A stretch of DNA of 64,000 nt, taken from positions 30,021,729-30,085,728 of the forward strand of contig CM049314.1 in the NCBI GenBank assembly GCA_026874595.1. Direction: 5' to 3'. Positions 1-12,141 of this stretch are shown piece by piece (position 1 is the first letter of the stretch; every line of letters begins with the position of its first letter). Below the pieces are notes generated by a model. That model saw only the letters and a program-made list of their open reading frames with translations, ran no database searches and was not told the DNA's origin. A program made the translations under genes and the position numbers. This DNA comes from Sipunculus nudus (taxonomy: Eukaryota; Annelida; Sipuncula; Golfingiida; Sipunculidae).

Positions 1-250
1 CTCACACACAAAATCATAACAACGTGTAGAACAGGTGAATTAGTATGTCCATGTGCCGGGATAGTTTGATGGGAAACTTTTGTATTAATTCAGAATGTAT
101 ACTAAAAGTGTGAGATAATGAAGTTATTATTCCAAATTGTAAAGAAACAACGACCATCACTCGAACAATGGACCCCGCGAAGATTAATGTTATATGATGG
201 ACTAGGAGATATGACAGGATGCAACAATAAATGCCTTGCACTTGTGGGGA
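1..250 (+). repeat. Interspersed repeat family R1, partial copy 1
   Basis: The first 250 bases align by eye with 46975-47130 and 58190-58330. Shared landmarks in the same order are an ACTCACAC(A/G)CA-type stretch followed by an ACA-rich segment, then GGGAAACTTTTGTAT or a near variant, then a GTGTGA(A)AG-like end. No coding potential is visible. The copy continues left of the window, so its true 5' end is unseen. The family class is unknown. Confidence 0.5.
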
Positions 251-2649
251 ATCAGGGGCAAACTTGGGTTATGATTAAGGGTGTCTAGGATAATATGACA
301 GGCTTAGACAATTTTTAATTATGATTTACAATTACAATGAAAATAAAAGAAAGAAACCATAATTACATTAATAAAATTTGGTGTTTGTTCTTCTCAACAA
401 CAAAAGAAGGAATATTTTCCAGGGTTTTTTTTAAAAGATATTAATAAATACAGTATTGAATAGTGTTTTAATTACTGCCTCGAAAACCACGTTCTGTTCA
501 CACCACTTTAATCGCGTTTCGATGAAACCACATCGGGAGGTATCAACGCAGGGTGAACACGCTTTAATTGTATGTGTGTCGAATACATTTTTAGTAATGC
601 ATACACAATGGGGGGAATATTTAAGCGCCTTATCAAATATTGGACTGAATACGCTTTTTTTTCTGACGCAGTATATAGGAGCACGAAGTGCATCGAGTAC
701 CGTGGGTTGAATGCGATATTAGGGAAACGGTATTCGACACACTTGTAGTATGACTACAACTTAAAAAAGGTATCCAATATCCTAGCGTCGTTTCAGCCCC
801 CTGAAATTTTAGAGTCTACGACCAGAGTACTGGCTGTCAGGTTGCCGTTATATTCTTCGGCGAGGAACGCACTTTAAGGCTCTAAAGTGATGATGCAAAT
901 ATTTTTGTTATTTATGACAACGCCTCATAGCCTACAGGTACGCTGTAACTTGACAGTAACCAGACCAGTCGTTAGATTTTGTTTAGCATGCTTTCTAACA
1001 ACACCAAACATGAGCGAGAAAAAAATCCGTTTTAACTCAGCATATTGGTAAATCCCTCCACATGTTATCTGAATTTTTAACCGCATGAATACAAACGTGC
1101 CTTCAACGGGTAACTGGACGCAGTAAAGGCGGCGTTTCAGTTTGGGTTGTGAACCTAATATTCAGATTATAGGCTGTTTACCACGATATGAGTGCACAAT
1201 TATGGTACACCACTGCGATGCATTTCTCGATATTGCTTGTATCACGACTCAAGTTAGGCTTCTCAGCCCAATGTAAATGCCTACTGAGTCGTGTTGTCAT
1301 GGCTACCAGTCTCAGTGCATGCAGCATGGTTTCAGGTCACGTGGTCTTTCCCGTTATCCACTTTGTTTGCAATTACAGCGCATGCGCGTATATATTCGTC
1401 CTATTATGTATGCACTTCTTAAACTTAATTGGACACATATATTGTTAATGCTTGTTCAAACTGTGTTGGTACGAATACCGTATATATGCACCAATGAGGT
1501 GTCACCGTTGTGGATCGAAACGTGAATGTATATGTATGCAATGCGAACAGAAACAAGATCTGGATATTGATGTTGTGTCAAAATGTTCCAATCAATTTAA
1601 GGCTCACGTCGATTTTAAACAATATGCAACGAAGCGTCTAATTCCGCCTCATGAGTGAAAGCCATAACAATAATCTCCTCTTCTTCCTGTAGGTAGATCC
1701 TCTTCATCGCCACCTTATAGTTAGGCTACGAAGAGCATGAAGCCAATTTTCGGCGATGTATAGAACCGACTTTGTCATTGGCAGCCATGTTGCTGTCCAG
1801 TATTTGATGTAATTATCCCGCCCCTTTTGCACGAAATTCGTATGATGCACTTGGAAATACGACACGGATCTTGGGTATTTACGATACGACGTTGCGATAG
1901 ATAATTACAAAATCTTATCGTATCCAAATTCCTTAACGTTAATGCTAGAGTTTTGAAAATGTTCATTTCTGTTAGTTTCATAGGTAATTCTCAGCGTCAA
2001 GTCCATTGTGTAGGCCTGTCTTCATATGTCCTTTATATATGACACCCTTACAGTGTATTATAATAGACTTTTACGAACTTCGTACGAATATTTGGCAATC
2101 TGGGTCCTCAGGATCTTTGCAATTTACTGCAATAGTCTTACCACAGTCCGGCGAATGTTTAAAAATCCGTTTGATCTGACCACTATAATTACGACAGATC
2201 CAAGGTTGTCGTAAACCAATTGGCTGCTTGATGTCCTGTCAGTGTACTGGACTGTCTGGACACGTATGCTGTTATAGGTTTACCGTACGATAGTGGTGCA
2301 GCGATCGTATGATGTCATAGGTAGAACGCGCATCGCAGATATGCCGTAAAACATTAGTGTTTATCTTGCGACCATGGCAGATCCTCTGTATAAATGTCGT
2401 CAGAACACCGTATATATGATTTGACTGCGACTGCCTCTGCCGACAGTTGTTACCATCTGTTTTATACGTGAACACTACGACGGAGCTTCAAACCCACTTC
2501 TCCTACGTCCATCCCTGATGTCGTGGTCAGGCTGAACTAGTCGGAAAAAAAAATAAATCGCATGAAGGTATTATGTGAAAAGGGGTTTTACATACGATCG
2601 GGTACACACAGTGTTTGACAGTCGAAAGTTATATAAATGTAACTGGTCG
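251..2649. other. Non-coding stretch, nothing recognised
   Basis: Only short, compositionally ordinary open frames occur on either strand and none has a recognisable motif. If the introns of amylase A are long this may be intronic, because the earlier exons of that gene are not found here. Confidence 0.5.
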
Positions 2650-2853
2650 CAGAAGCGGATCCAGGGGGGGGGGGGGGTCCAGGGGGTCTGGACCCCCCCT
2701 TTTTCACCCGAAACACCCTTTTTTAAGAGGTTTTAGACGTAATTTTGCGGCCTGGACCCCCCCTTTTCCAGACCTGATGACCTTTTTTTTAGGATTTTCA
2801 TTTGTCCTCCTGGGTTGGACCCCCCCTTTTCCTAAATCCTGGATCCGCCCCTG
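2650..2853 (+). mobile_element. hAT-like non-autonomous element (copy 1)
   Basis: The ends are inverted: CAGAAGCGGATCCAGG on the left and CCTGGATCCGCCCCTG on the right. The interior has poly-G/poly-C runs and three 'GGACCCCCCCTTTT'-like blocks. GGTCGCA occurs at both borders (2646-2652, overlapping the left end by three bases, and 2854-2860), which looks like a target duplication. The element is too short to code for a transposase. The CAG...CTG ends suggest the hAT superfamily. A reverse-oriented relative lies at 56703-56852. Confidence 0.6.
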
Positions 2854-3696
2854 GGTCGCATGGCAGACAAAGGCACACGTATGTTGGTCGTACTATACCG
2901 AGCTGTGGCTAGGTCTATGCCATCATTTATCTGATTGACGGAGTGCATACAACGGTCTGCGCAGCATTCGTTCTGACCCTGTGCGTTGGGTGCCTGTGCT
3001 AGTGAGCTCGTGTGATTGTTTCAGCCAGCAGTGTGCATGTACTACATCATCATTGCTGAACTCCTGGCCTATACAGCTGTAATGTATTTCAGGCATCTCG
3101 CAGGCTTAAAAACAATTGTGTGTCACCAGCACTAGTGGCCCAATCACTAGGAAAGGTACCCAGCACGCAGGGTCAGTTTTTTTTTTTTTTTTTGTCTTTT
3201 TGTATCTTCATGATCTGATCCTTCAGATATTTCCCAATTTCCCTTTCTCAAGTTTATGTGAATTACCGATGTCACGTGATAAGCATGTGATCACAAACTT
3301 TATAGAAAAGTTCGAGATTTATGTTCAAAATGCCTGTCTGAGCGATCTAATAAATTAACTGGTCCATACAGAGGACGTTTCAACTAACTTAATGCATGCG
3401 TTGTCACCCATGCTGAGTTTCTTTAACCATTTCTGACTTAGAATGGGGTACCTCAAAATATATCTTCATTATTAATTACGGTATAAACGCGATTGCGTCT
3501 CAGTGCCATCTTGTGTTTATTTAGTGAAACGCATAACGTTTGAGTAAGGCTTTATAACTGGATAATTCCTTTGTATATTCTTGTACATTTGAGTGGATTG
3601 TCAACGAGAATATATAACGTATTCAAAGGTACCCCACTAAGCATGAAAGTAGGATTCGTTGAATGTTTAAAAAGAAACATATTTTTCCTACCAAAG
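2854..3696. other. Presumed intron of amylase A
   Basis: No exon of the amylase family was found here. The stretch ends in a splice acceptor (CCAAAG) immediately before the catalytic-core exon. A T16 run lies near 3178. The upstream amylase exons must lie beyond the left edge or be lost. Confidence 0.5.
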
Positions 3697-4678
3697 GTGC
3701 GTAACTGCCGCTTGGTGGCGCTGCTGGATTTAAAGCTTGGGAGTGAATACGTACGAAACATGGTGGCGGGTTATTTCAACGATCTAATTGATATCGGTGT
3801 GGCCGGATTCCGAGTCGACGCTGCGAAACACATGTGGCCTGACGACATGAACGCTGTCTATACCAGAATGAACAACCTCAACACACGCTGGTTTAATCCC
3901 GGTACCGTGCCGTATATATTCAACGAGGTCATTGACCTTGGGGGAGAAGCGATAAGTGCCACTGAGTATACTCATTTGGGTCGGATCACGGAATTCAGAT
4001 TCAGTGCGGACATTGGCAACCGCTTTAGAGGAAACACCGAACTGAAATGGTTGAAAGACATGGGCGAAAGCTGGGGATGGTTGCCTAGCGATAAAGCTTT
4101 GATCTTCGTGGATAACCATGACAACCAGCGAGGTCATGGGGCTGGAGGTAGCTCCGTGTTGACTCATACGTATCCAAGAGCTTACAAAATGGCGACGGCC
4201 TTCACCTTGGCTCAAGGTTACGGAGAGGTCAGAATCATGAGTAGTTATGAATGGAACAACATTGACTGGCTGGGACCTCCAAGTCATGGCGATGGATCCA
4301 TCAAAGATGTACCAATTAACCCCGACGGCACGTGTGGCGACGGCTGGTTGTGTGAGCATAGATGGCGCCAAATTACCAATATGGCGAAATTCCGTAACGT
4401 AGTTAAAGGCACAACGACAGGTAACTGGTGGGACAATGGCAACAATCAGATCGCATTCTCCCGAGGAAACAAGGGGTTCATCGCCATCAACAACGATTTT
4501 TCGGCCCTGAGCGCCAGTCTACAGACCGGTATGCCTGAGGGCACCTACTGTGATGTCATTAGTGGTGAGCTAGTGGACGGAAGCTGCACCGGCAATTCCG
4601 TGACTGTCTACAGTGATGGCACTGCTAATATTTACATCGACAACTCGGCTGAAGATCCTTACATAGCTATACACGCAG
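3697..4678 (+). CDS. Amylase A exon: catalytic core and domain C
   Basis: The acceptor CCAAAG|GTGCG and donor CGCAG|gtaaat fix an exon of 982 bases. It enters in phase 0 (VRNCRL, the conserved start of the barrel's second half) and leaves in phase 1. The equivalent exon of copy B is 985 bases, one codon longer. Open frame extends upstream to 3571, but that part does not resemble amylase and is taken as intron. The catalytic triad and His equivalents 201, 299 and 305 (human pancreatic numbering) are intact. Confidence 0.92.
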
Positions 4679-7600
4679 GTAAATAAACAATAATGCGGAT
4701 ATAATGTTAAAAAATAACATTCAAAGCAATCTACTGACGAGCAAGCATAATAACCGTGCCTTTGTTGTGCAATCCACAGCTGTGTTATTCACTCTTCTCC
4801 ATGGTGAAATGGGAGAAGTTTTTAAAAATCTATTAAAGTGCAAATGACTGTGGGGCATTCAGCATAATCATGGTGACTTCTATTTAATGTAAACATTTCG
4901 GCTCTTGGTAAAATTATTGATGTGTAGGGCAACTGAACATTATTTTTGTGCTTAACCTTACAGAAGATTGATACAATTTCCAAAGGCAACGAAAAGGTAA
5001 TCATCTTATGTTGACGCCACTTTAAAAGTCACTTAAACGATTCCAAGGGGGTCTTCTATTTGGAACCTTACACAAGTCTTTTCATTAGGGCCAATCTCAA
5101 GACGTTAACATAGAGCAGCAAAGCGAATTGGAATAAACGTCTCGGGACGCGACAACTCATTGTAATGCCATCAAATTGCGTATAAACTAAAATGCCGATG
5201 TCCTAAGTCGCATGTCGGAATAAAGGTATAAGCTTGTTTTCCTAGCAGTCAGAACGTACGGTCTGCTATCTTATACTCTTTTCAGAATCCCGTGTAGGAT
5301 CAGGTGGGGGTGCTACGTCACCGCCTATTGGAACTACTACGACGAGACCGCCACCAACCGGATTGACACGCACTGTGGTGTTCTTATATCTTCAGACTCA
5401 GGTCGGACAAGACGTGTTTTTACGCGGTGGAATCAGTCACTCCCAACGCCCAGGTATAGATATATACGTCATGATGTTTTTCTCTTAAGCAACACGTGAC
5501 ATTGATAATTTTAATGATTTTTCGAGAAAGGTCTAGCGAGAATCACAATAATTAACGGGAAAAGACGGAAGTAGTGTCCTGTTTAGATTCAGCAAAACTT
5601 TCAAAATGTGTTAAGACTCCGTAATACGGCATCTGTTGTATGTTTGTATGTAAATCCTGTGTTTGTAATAACACAAATGGTGTGACGATTCTTCATCGGC
5701 AGGATGTACAGAGACGGCTGCGACCAGCGCATGCGCAATCACAATAGACCACCAGGACATCGGCTCTGGCTCTCATTATGAGGAGTATAACGCCTGGAAG
5801 GCGGGAGACTATCATCTGGACTGGTACGGAAGCGAGGCAGGTCAAGGGTCATATCTCGGCACCCCGGCTAGTGGCACGCCGACCGCCTGGACCACGAATG
5901 AGGTGGGGCAGTCAGGATATCAGCCGATTAACACGTACGTATTCCATTAAAGCCTGACCTAACTTACCACGTCCCTCAACGGTGCCTCTCGGCCTGCCGT
6001 AAAGGAAACTGCCCAAAGTTGTACTCGACGTTCGCTGCACCTACTCATCACGGCATTTCACAAACAACGATACTGTTACGGTATTACAACTTTCATTGCC
6101 ACGTTTTCCGACTGTTAAAAAACATGATTTGAGGTAGAAGAACGCAGAGAGACCCCGTTAAGTCCAGTTCTGGCCTATTCGACTCCACGGTATTGCCCCG
6201 GATATCTCCCTTCACGGCAGCGTCACGGTAACTACGTTCAGCCAAAAGTCCTACGTTAACCTACGGCATGGGGTACGTTCTTGGTAACAAGAGGATTCGC
6301 TCCAAGGGTTTGAAAAGGGAAATTAGTTCCATCGAGGGTGCTATGAGGTGCATATCTCCATACTTAGGGCCACGTTTTTTTCCCCCGTTCAGTTTGAACA
6401 TTGGGAACTCAAAGAGTACGTAAACCCCTCATGACTACCTATATTCATTCAAGTCCTCTTATGGTGTCATGCGATAAAGGCCACGTCCTATCAAGTCCTC
6501 TCTAGGCCTGCAAGGACGTGGTATACCGTAGACGGAACATGGTTAGACCGAGGCTATATATGCAGATTTGAATAGGGTTGATACCTCTTTCACATATAGC
6601 CTACGGGGCCCATGCGCTGGGTAAAATCAGCATTTTTGGCTATATTCGCATGGCGCCCGCCTGTTTAATTTTTACTCGCCGTGGTGCTGAGCTGGAAGCG
6701 CTTAATTCTCCGGTGTCCTCACGGTGCCCTGAATCTGAGCTGTCGGATATATAAATACAGCAAGACGTTGAAAAATATTGTAATTTGCGCCATGGCCCTA
6801 AAGTAATTTATATTGATCTGAAAAATAAAAATCATTATAGTTTATTGTTGTTTTACGATTGGTAATACCTGTTTCATTTATCCATGTCAAAATAGGGCGG
6901 GGCGAGGACCATAGGGTCAAATGTCTAAGCAACACTGCATATAATAATACAATAATTAAGTACCCCTACAAATGTCCTCGATAAGATCCTCTTGTTTTAG
7001 ATAGCTTTCCGTCTGATGTCTCCACCTCGTGTTGCACATTACTTTCTTTTCTTTTCTTTCCTTTTTTTTTTATTCTTTGGCTTCATGTTGAACAAATGGC
7101 TGTTGTTTAAAAATCAGCTATATATAAAGCAGAAAATACCCTTGCGGTGGCCGGTCGGGGCCAACAATCGCCTGCCCGTCACCGGCCGGGCACCGTACTG
7201 TCTTCTTGCTTCATGCAGGGAACCCGCACGGTCGTCTAACGGTTCCTGGACGGCCCTCGGTCCGGGATACGGTCGCGGGTGTTTTGGGCTATTCCGTGCG
7301 GTTGACGTAAGGCAACCGTGCGTTTTTCAAAGGCCGCAGGGTCTTCGCAACGACCGTAACTGACATTAGCGCAAGCGCTTAAGTTAATGCGTCGGCCACG
7401 CGTCAGACAGCCACCTACGAGCTCCGTACGGGCACCGTACAGTAGACGTACGGGTGTCATAGGATGCCCGTGCGATTTTAACGCCTGCTCGGCTACCCGA
7501 GAGACGTACGGTGTACCTACAGTTGTCGTAAGGGGTCTTTGCGGCTTCCGCAAGGTTAGCTCGCGGCGTCCGCAGGGTAAGCTTACTTTACCGTGCGAAG

Positions 7601-9120
7601 GCCGTGAGAATGAGGAAGACACCTTGCCGTTCCCTCACGTCGGCCCCATAAGTATTCCTGCGGTTTAAAAACCAAACGATGATCTACGGTGTGCGGTGAC
7701 CGTAGCGGGTTGTGACCGAGGCTTAAGTATTCCCGCGGTCCCAAAAACCGTACGGTACTCTACGGTGTGCGGTGACCGCAGCGGGTTGTGACCAAGGCTT
7801 ATCCAACTAAGTTGGAAGGTCACCGCACCGTCGCCGTAGATTATGTGATTGTAAACAACGTGGAATAAAAAAAATCACACGGTGACCGTAAGGTCTGGAA
7901 AATCCACGGCAAACCACCGGGTAGAATAAATGGTTCGGCGCCCGGTGTATATGTGAGCTATAGGCATTAGGTACATAAACCGCGACCAAACGGTTGATGC
8001 AGGGGCAGACAAGATGGGGGCACGGCATCAGAACATATGTCAGAAACAGTTTGTATCATTAGCTAACAGCCCAGGGACAGTCGGCAGAGTCTTGTCACTG
8101 ATAAATTTTGAAATAAGGCTAGTATCCTAGCGGGGGATTCTTGTGGGTGTGGTCCGAGCTTTCGCGCCGGGTGACGGGTGTACATTGTAAAGGCTTCCAT
8201 ATTAAGCTACTGTGTTCAGGACTCCTCGGATTTCTCTATCCCCCGCCCCCCTCCTCCCCCTGATCCCTCGAGCAAGCTGGCGGCTGGATCGACTTCCTGC
8301 TAGGCTTGGTGGCATCTTTGTCTTCGACATCAATTCAAAATTTTAAGCCTAGGCATGGTAGCGCCCATGCAATGGGTCCTAGAGCCTACCAACCGGAGCG
8401 CTCGAAGGGCTTATTACATCTTCAGTCAGTCAGATTAAAGCAGCACAAGCTAAAATGTTAGCCATGAGATAGGATTAGAGTGTGACGTAACACTACTTCT
8501 CTGTCCCTTCAGACGGAGCATACCTCTCCCTGTCAATCAAGGGATGCCCCCTCAGGTTTATCTTCCAATCGCAAGGCAGTAAGTTAGACTCCGCCCTCTG
8601 CAGCTCATAGACAAAAAGGGACAACTCCATTGACGGTCTATATTGACCAGATAATTAAACGGAATGGAGGGTCGGTTTGAGCTATGCCCGCTATCCCTAT
8701 GTATGACGGGCATATAATACACTTGTGCGGTGCTATTGTTTAATAATGATACCAACATTACCATCTCAATTGACTCTGAACTTTTTAAAACTAGCAGTCA
8801 GTATTTTACTACAGAATTTTTTATCGTGAACATTTACTTGTATATATTTGTGGTATAAATTAAGGTTCGGTCAACACCATTGGCTATTGGACGTTTTCAT
8901 GGACTGCTCCGACACCGAGAATGGTTGGTTTGAATTTAAGGGGTTCGTCCCGACGCTATCTACGAATGGAGGATGGGAAGGTGACATCAGCCAATCAGCG
9001 AGCTGCACTGGCACAGCTGGCGGAAGCAGACCATACATATCAACCAATCACATGGCCCGCTGTGGTTACGTCAACGTGTTCTCATGGAACAGCAACGGCT
9101 GTGTAATTAACAACTTTTAA
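3697..9120 (+). CDS. Alpha-amylase A (GH13) with extra C-terminal domain, 5' part outside window
   Basis: Secreted endo-acting enzyme that hydrolyses alpha-1,4 links of starch and glycogen. Exons: 3697-4678, 5286-5453, 5703-5934, 8865-9120. They join in frame to 545 residues plus stop, with intron phases 1, 1 and 2 and gt/ag borders throughout. The first exon holds the second half of the (beta/alpha)8 barrel and domain C. All three catalytic acids are present: Asp in FRVDAAKHMWP (codon 3817), Glu in FNEVIDLGG (codon 3925) and Asp in VDNHDNQRGHGAGG (codon 4120). The chloride-site Arg in CEHRW is kept. The next exons encode a Thr/Pro linker and a Cys-containing C-terminal domain. The signal-peptide and N-terminal barrel exons are not in the first 3.7 kb, so this is a partial view rather than a demonstrated truncation. 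It heads a tandem family with copies B, C and D. Confidence 0.9.
5286..5453 (+). CDS. Amylase A exon: Thr/Pro linker and start of C-terminal domain
   Basis: The acceptor TTTTCAG and donor CCAG|gtatag bound a phase 1-1 exon of 168 bases. It encodes a Gly-rich then Thr/Pro-rich linker (about 25 residues), followed by the block VVFLYLQTQVGQDVFLRGGI, which recurs in copy B as VFLYAPTNFGQDVFFRGGI. The linker is shorter than that of copy B. Confidence 0.85.
5703..5934 (+). CDS. Amylase A exon: middle of C-terminal domain
   Basis: 232 bases, entering in phase 1 and leaving in phase 2, exactly the length of the copy B exon at 23087-23318. It encodes a Cys-containing start, then SHYEEYNAWKAGDYHLDWYG and a GTPASGTPTAWTTNE segment. 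The acceptor is GGCAG|GATG and the donor AACAC|gtacgt. Confidence 0.87.
7141..7900. repeat. GC-rich repeat block inside amylase A's last intron
   Basis: This stretch is far more GC-rich than its surroundings. It carries many CCGTACGG- and GTGACCGTA-like near-palindromes. A ~76-bp unit is repeated in tandem at about 7650-7800: each copy runs AAGTATTCC(C/T)GCGGT, then CTACGGTGTGCGGTGACCG, then GCGGGTTGTGACC. The outer ends are loosely inverted (CCTTGCGGTGGCCGG near 7139; GGTGACCGTAAGGT at 7881). It could be a foldback or MITE-type element; open frames across it show no known motif. Confidence 0.45.
8865..9120 (+). CDS. Amylase A terminal exon: end of C-terminal domain
   Basis: The acceptor ATTAAG|GTTCGG starts the exon in phase 2; the stop is TAA at 9118. 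It encodes HHWLLDVFMDCSDTENGWFE, a Cys/Gly-rich CTGTAGG motif and RCGYVNVFSW...GCVINNF. Copies B and C end with the same motif order (RCGYVN(V/I)F...TIN). The four Cys positions are conserved between copies. Confidence 0.9.
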
Positions 9121-9162
9121 CACCATAAAGGGCGGCAAAGGAGATGCTAGCCATTAACTGTC

Positions 9163-9168
9163 AATAAA
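9163..9168 (+). terminator. Polyadenylation signal of amylase A
   Basis: AATAAA lies 43 bases after the stop codon, a usual position for cleavage and polyadenylation of a short 3' UTR. Confidence 0.6.
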
Positions 9169-11365
9169 AACTAGTTGTTTAAGATAAAGCTTTTTCAATG
9201 AATGCGGGATGAATGTAAATCTTTAATGATTCTTATTGCCTCCGCCAGAAGACTATGCGTCCCCCCCCGTTAGTGTGTGTATATGGGTGTGTATTAATTT
9301 GGTGTGTGTTTGTTCGCATCAAAACTCACACTTTCTTAAAAAGGAACCTCATCAATTTTCAGGTTTTTCGGGAATGTACCAGGGAAGAATCGATGAAATG
9401 TCGGTGTGGTTTTGTCCCATGATCCTTATTCAGAACCCTCATCAAGGAACATTTTCAAATGCACAGTTACTTATGCACGAGATGCACATCTGGGAATATG
9501 GGTCGAATAAGTGAATACATACAATGAAGGAGGCTGACATTCCTTACAATGCAGATTTCTAGTATTCATATGTTGTCATTTGCCTATAATATTTTTCAAA
9601 CCTATTCAGCCATATAATCATGTGCATGTTTGGTACTGTAGGCTTATTCTACTGTACATCTCAGAATCCACGGGCTGTGGATCACCACTAAAATTTCCAT
9701 ATTTTCGAGATTTTGTCAGAAATAAAAGTATGGATAAACAATGAGTACACGTACTCTCAGAATTATTCAAACCATCTAAACTGATAGTCAAAATAACGTT
9801 TCCTCCCCTGTAAACGATAAATATTGACGCTTCAATTACGAGATGTATCACATCTTGCTCTTTCAGAAGAAGGCAACTGATCACGTGACGGTAGCCAGTT
9901 CTATAAACCTATCAAGGTCTGTAATGACAATGAATGGAGATGTCCATCTTCTCCCAAATACCACGCCTGTCTCCGTACACTGTCTGGGCCTTTGTTGGAC
10001 ATATGACAAAGGAAGAAAAACTCCTTTTACGTGATAGACATGTAATTGAAAACAAAGATGTCATGTGTGAACGGGCCTTATGTTAACACAGAGCTCTAAG
10101 TGGTCTCTATAGGTGCAAAGGTTTATCAATGCGCCTGTTTAAGTCAGTGAATGGTCACAGTGAATTAATACTTCTTTGGGTTTCAACCAATTGATAAAAA
10201 CTCTGATAGAACAAGTGTTTTATGTAAATCTATATAAACTTGCTTATCATTAAAATAAATGATCAATTGTGCATTCCTTGCGAACTCGACAATTTTAAAT
10301 CAAAGTACAGCATGAGGAATTAAAACCCAGCAAGCGGACGAACTACTTGCAATTTATCTGAAAAAAATATGTATATATATATAGCCCCGGCCTGCTATGT
10401 ATTTTTTATTGGCCGGGAAATCTGCATGCAAGTCAATCACCCCTGTCGGCGCATGCCCGCACAAAACCCTTTTATGCCTGCCCATCACCATATTTTTCCG
10501 GTCATAAGGGTCATTTCTGGTTTACTATCCTGGACCGCTAAGGTCGTCAGGAATGATGAATGAAAAAAATGCGACGACTGGACATTCCTTGCTTAAAGCC
10601 GGTCAGTTAAACTTTCCGGTTTCTTGTTCACAACTACCGATTTACCCGGTAGGTTAAAATTCTACCGGAACATCATTGACATGTCAAGGATTTTTATGCC
10701 TTACCATAAGTTCTTCTTCTTGTATTATAAATACATTTTTTTTCGACTAATTAATAAATATAATGATATTTTTTAAATTGTCTATTTCTGAAACATGAAA
10801 GAGAACATATATGGACGATATTGGAAAGACGTATTCTAGATGTTTCTTGTGAAGTACAGGTTTATAAAAAAATGATTAAAAATTGTTAATGAAGAGTAAT
10901 TTTCACTTGCTGGCTGGCTAAATGTGATTAGCTGAGCGACAGATAAATAACACATTCCACACTATGACCTGAATATCCTCGCACCCTCATGGATTAGTCT
11001 AACCACATGTCATGAATGGACAGGATATATACATTAAAATAGAAGGAGGGGCGCCTATGGTCCCAAGGCCTGTCTACTAGCACTTGGGCCACCTGACACG
11101 GGCGTTATTACGGGGAAAGGGGGGATGTATATATATGCAACATTTTTGAGCATGGAGTGGGGGGGGGGGGGGTAAATTTATATGTATAGGAAAAATATAT
11201 TCATAATTAGAATGATAGACTTTGATTCAATTTCTGAGTTCACTATGAAATATATCTAATCGTGGTTTAGAATTAACCTATACTGGAAAATGATACCTTG
11301 TTCCTTAAAACTTGATTCCTGATTGTATTCAATGTAACATATTTAAATGTGTCACACAGACAATA
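9169..11365. other. Intergenic stretch A to B, left part
   Basis: AT-rich with short open frames lacking motifs. It includes a T/G-rich low-complexity part near 9270-9320 and a G12 run near 11159. No gene is recognised. Confidence 0.5.
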
Positions 11366-11367
11366 AA

Positions 11368-11432
11368 AGATCTATCTATCTATCTATCTGTCTATCTATC
11401 TATCTATCTATCTATCTGTCTATCTATCTATC

Positions 11433-11517
<85 letters not shown>
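11368..11517. repeat. Microsatellite (CTAT)n followed by (TA)n
   Basis: A CTAT/CTGT tetranucleotide run to about 11430 passes directly into about 80 bases of TA dinucleotide with few interruptions. Repetitive open frames over it are compositional artefacts. Confidence 0.9.
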
Positions 11518-11520
<3 letters not shown>

Positions 11521-11655
11521 GGTGTGTTTCTGTGTGTGTTTATGTTTATAAAACAGTTTTCAACCTTACACACCTGCGAGTCATGACTCCCTTTCTATCC
11601 ATGAAGATAAATTGTTTCCATCAGCACCTGGCTAACCTGTCATGCACTTATGGAT

Positions 11656-12141
11656 GTAAATTAACATTACCAAATAACAAAAATATATCAAGATCAGCGA
11701 TTGGTGTTCAAGCTGAACAGACCTTCAACTGCAGGTTACAGTCTCGAAATGTCAATCGTTACCTTCATTGTCCTACCAATAGGGTATTAAAGAAAGTATT
11801 GATTCTCTCGAACTCATGTAAATTAACATTACCAAATAACAAAAATATATCAAGATCAGCGATTGGTGTTCAAGCTGAACAGACCTTCAACTGCAGGTTA
11901 CAGTCTCGAAATGTCAATCGTTACCTTCATTGTCCTACCAATAGGGTATTAAAGAAAGTATTGATTCTCTCGAACTCATGTAAATTAACATTACCAAATA
12001 ACAAAAATATATCAAGATCAGCGATTGGTGTTCAAGCTGAACAGACCTTCAACTGCAGGTTACAGTCTCGAAATGTCAATCGTTACCTTCATTGTCCTAC
12101 CAATAGGGTATTAAAGAAAGTATTGATTCTCTCGAACTCAT
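11656..12141 (+). repeat. Exact tandem triplication of a 162-bp unit
   Basis: Three copies (11656-11817, 11818-11979, 11980-12141) read as base-identical. Because 162 is a multiple of three, the frame stays open through all three and a 229-codon frame (11532-12221) spans the block, giving the same 54 residues three times. I do not recognise the peptide; Cys and basic residues recur but no domain is evident. It is probably a non-coding or mobile-element fragment that became tandemly duplicated. Confidence 0.8.

Noticed and set aside
3571-3696. N-terminal extension of the amylase A frame from ATG 3571
   Set aside because: It has no similarity to the amylase barrel and precedes a splice acceptor at the conserved exon border.
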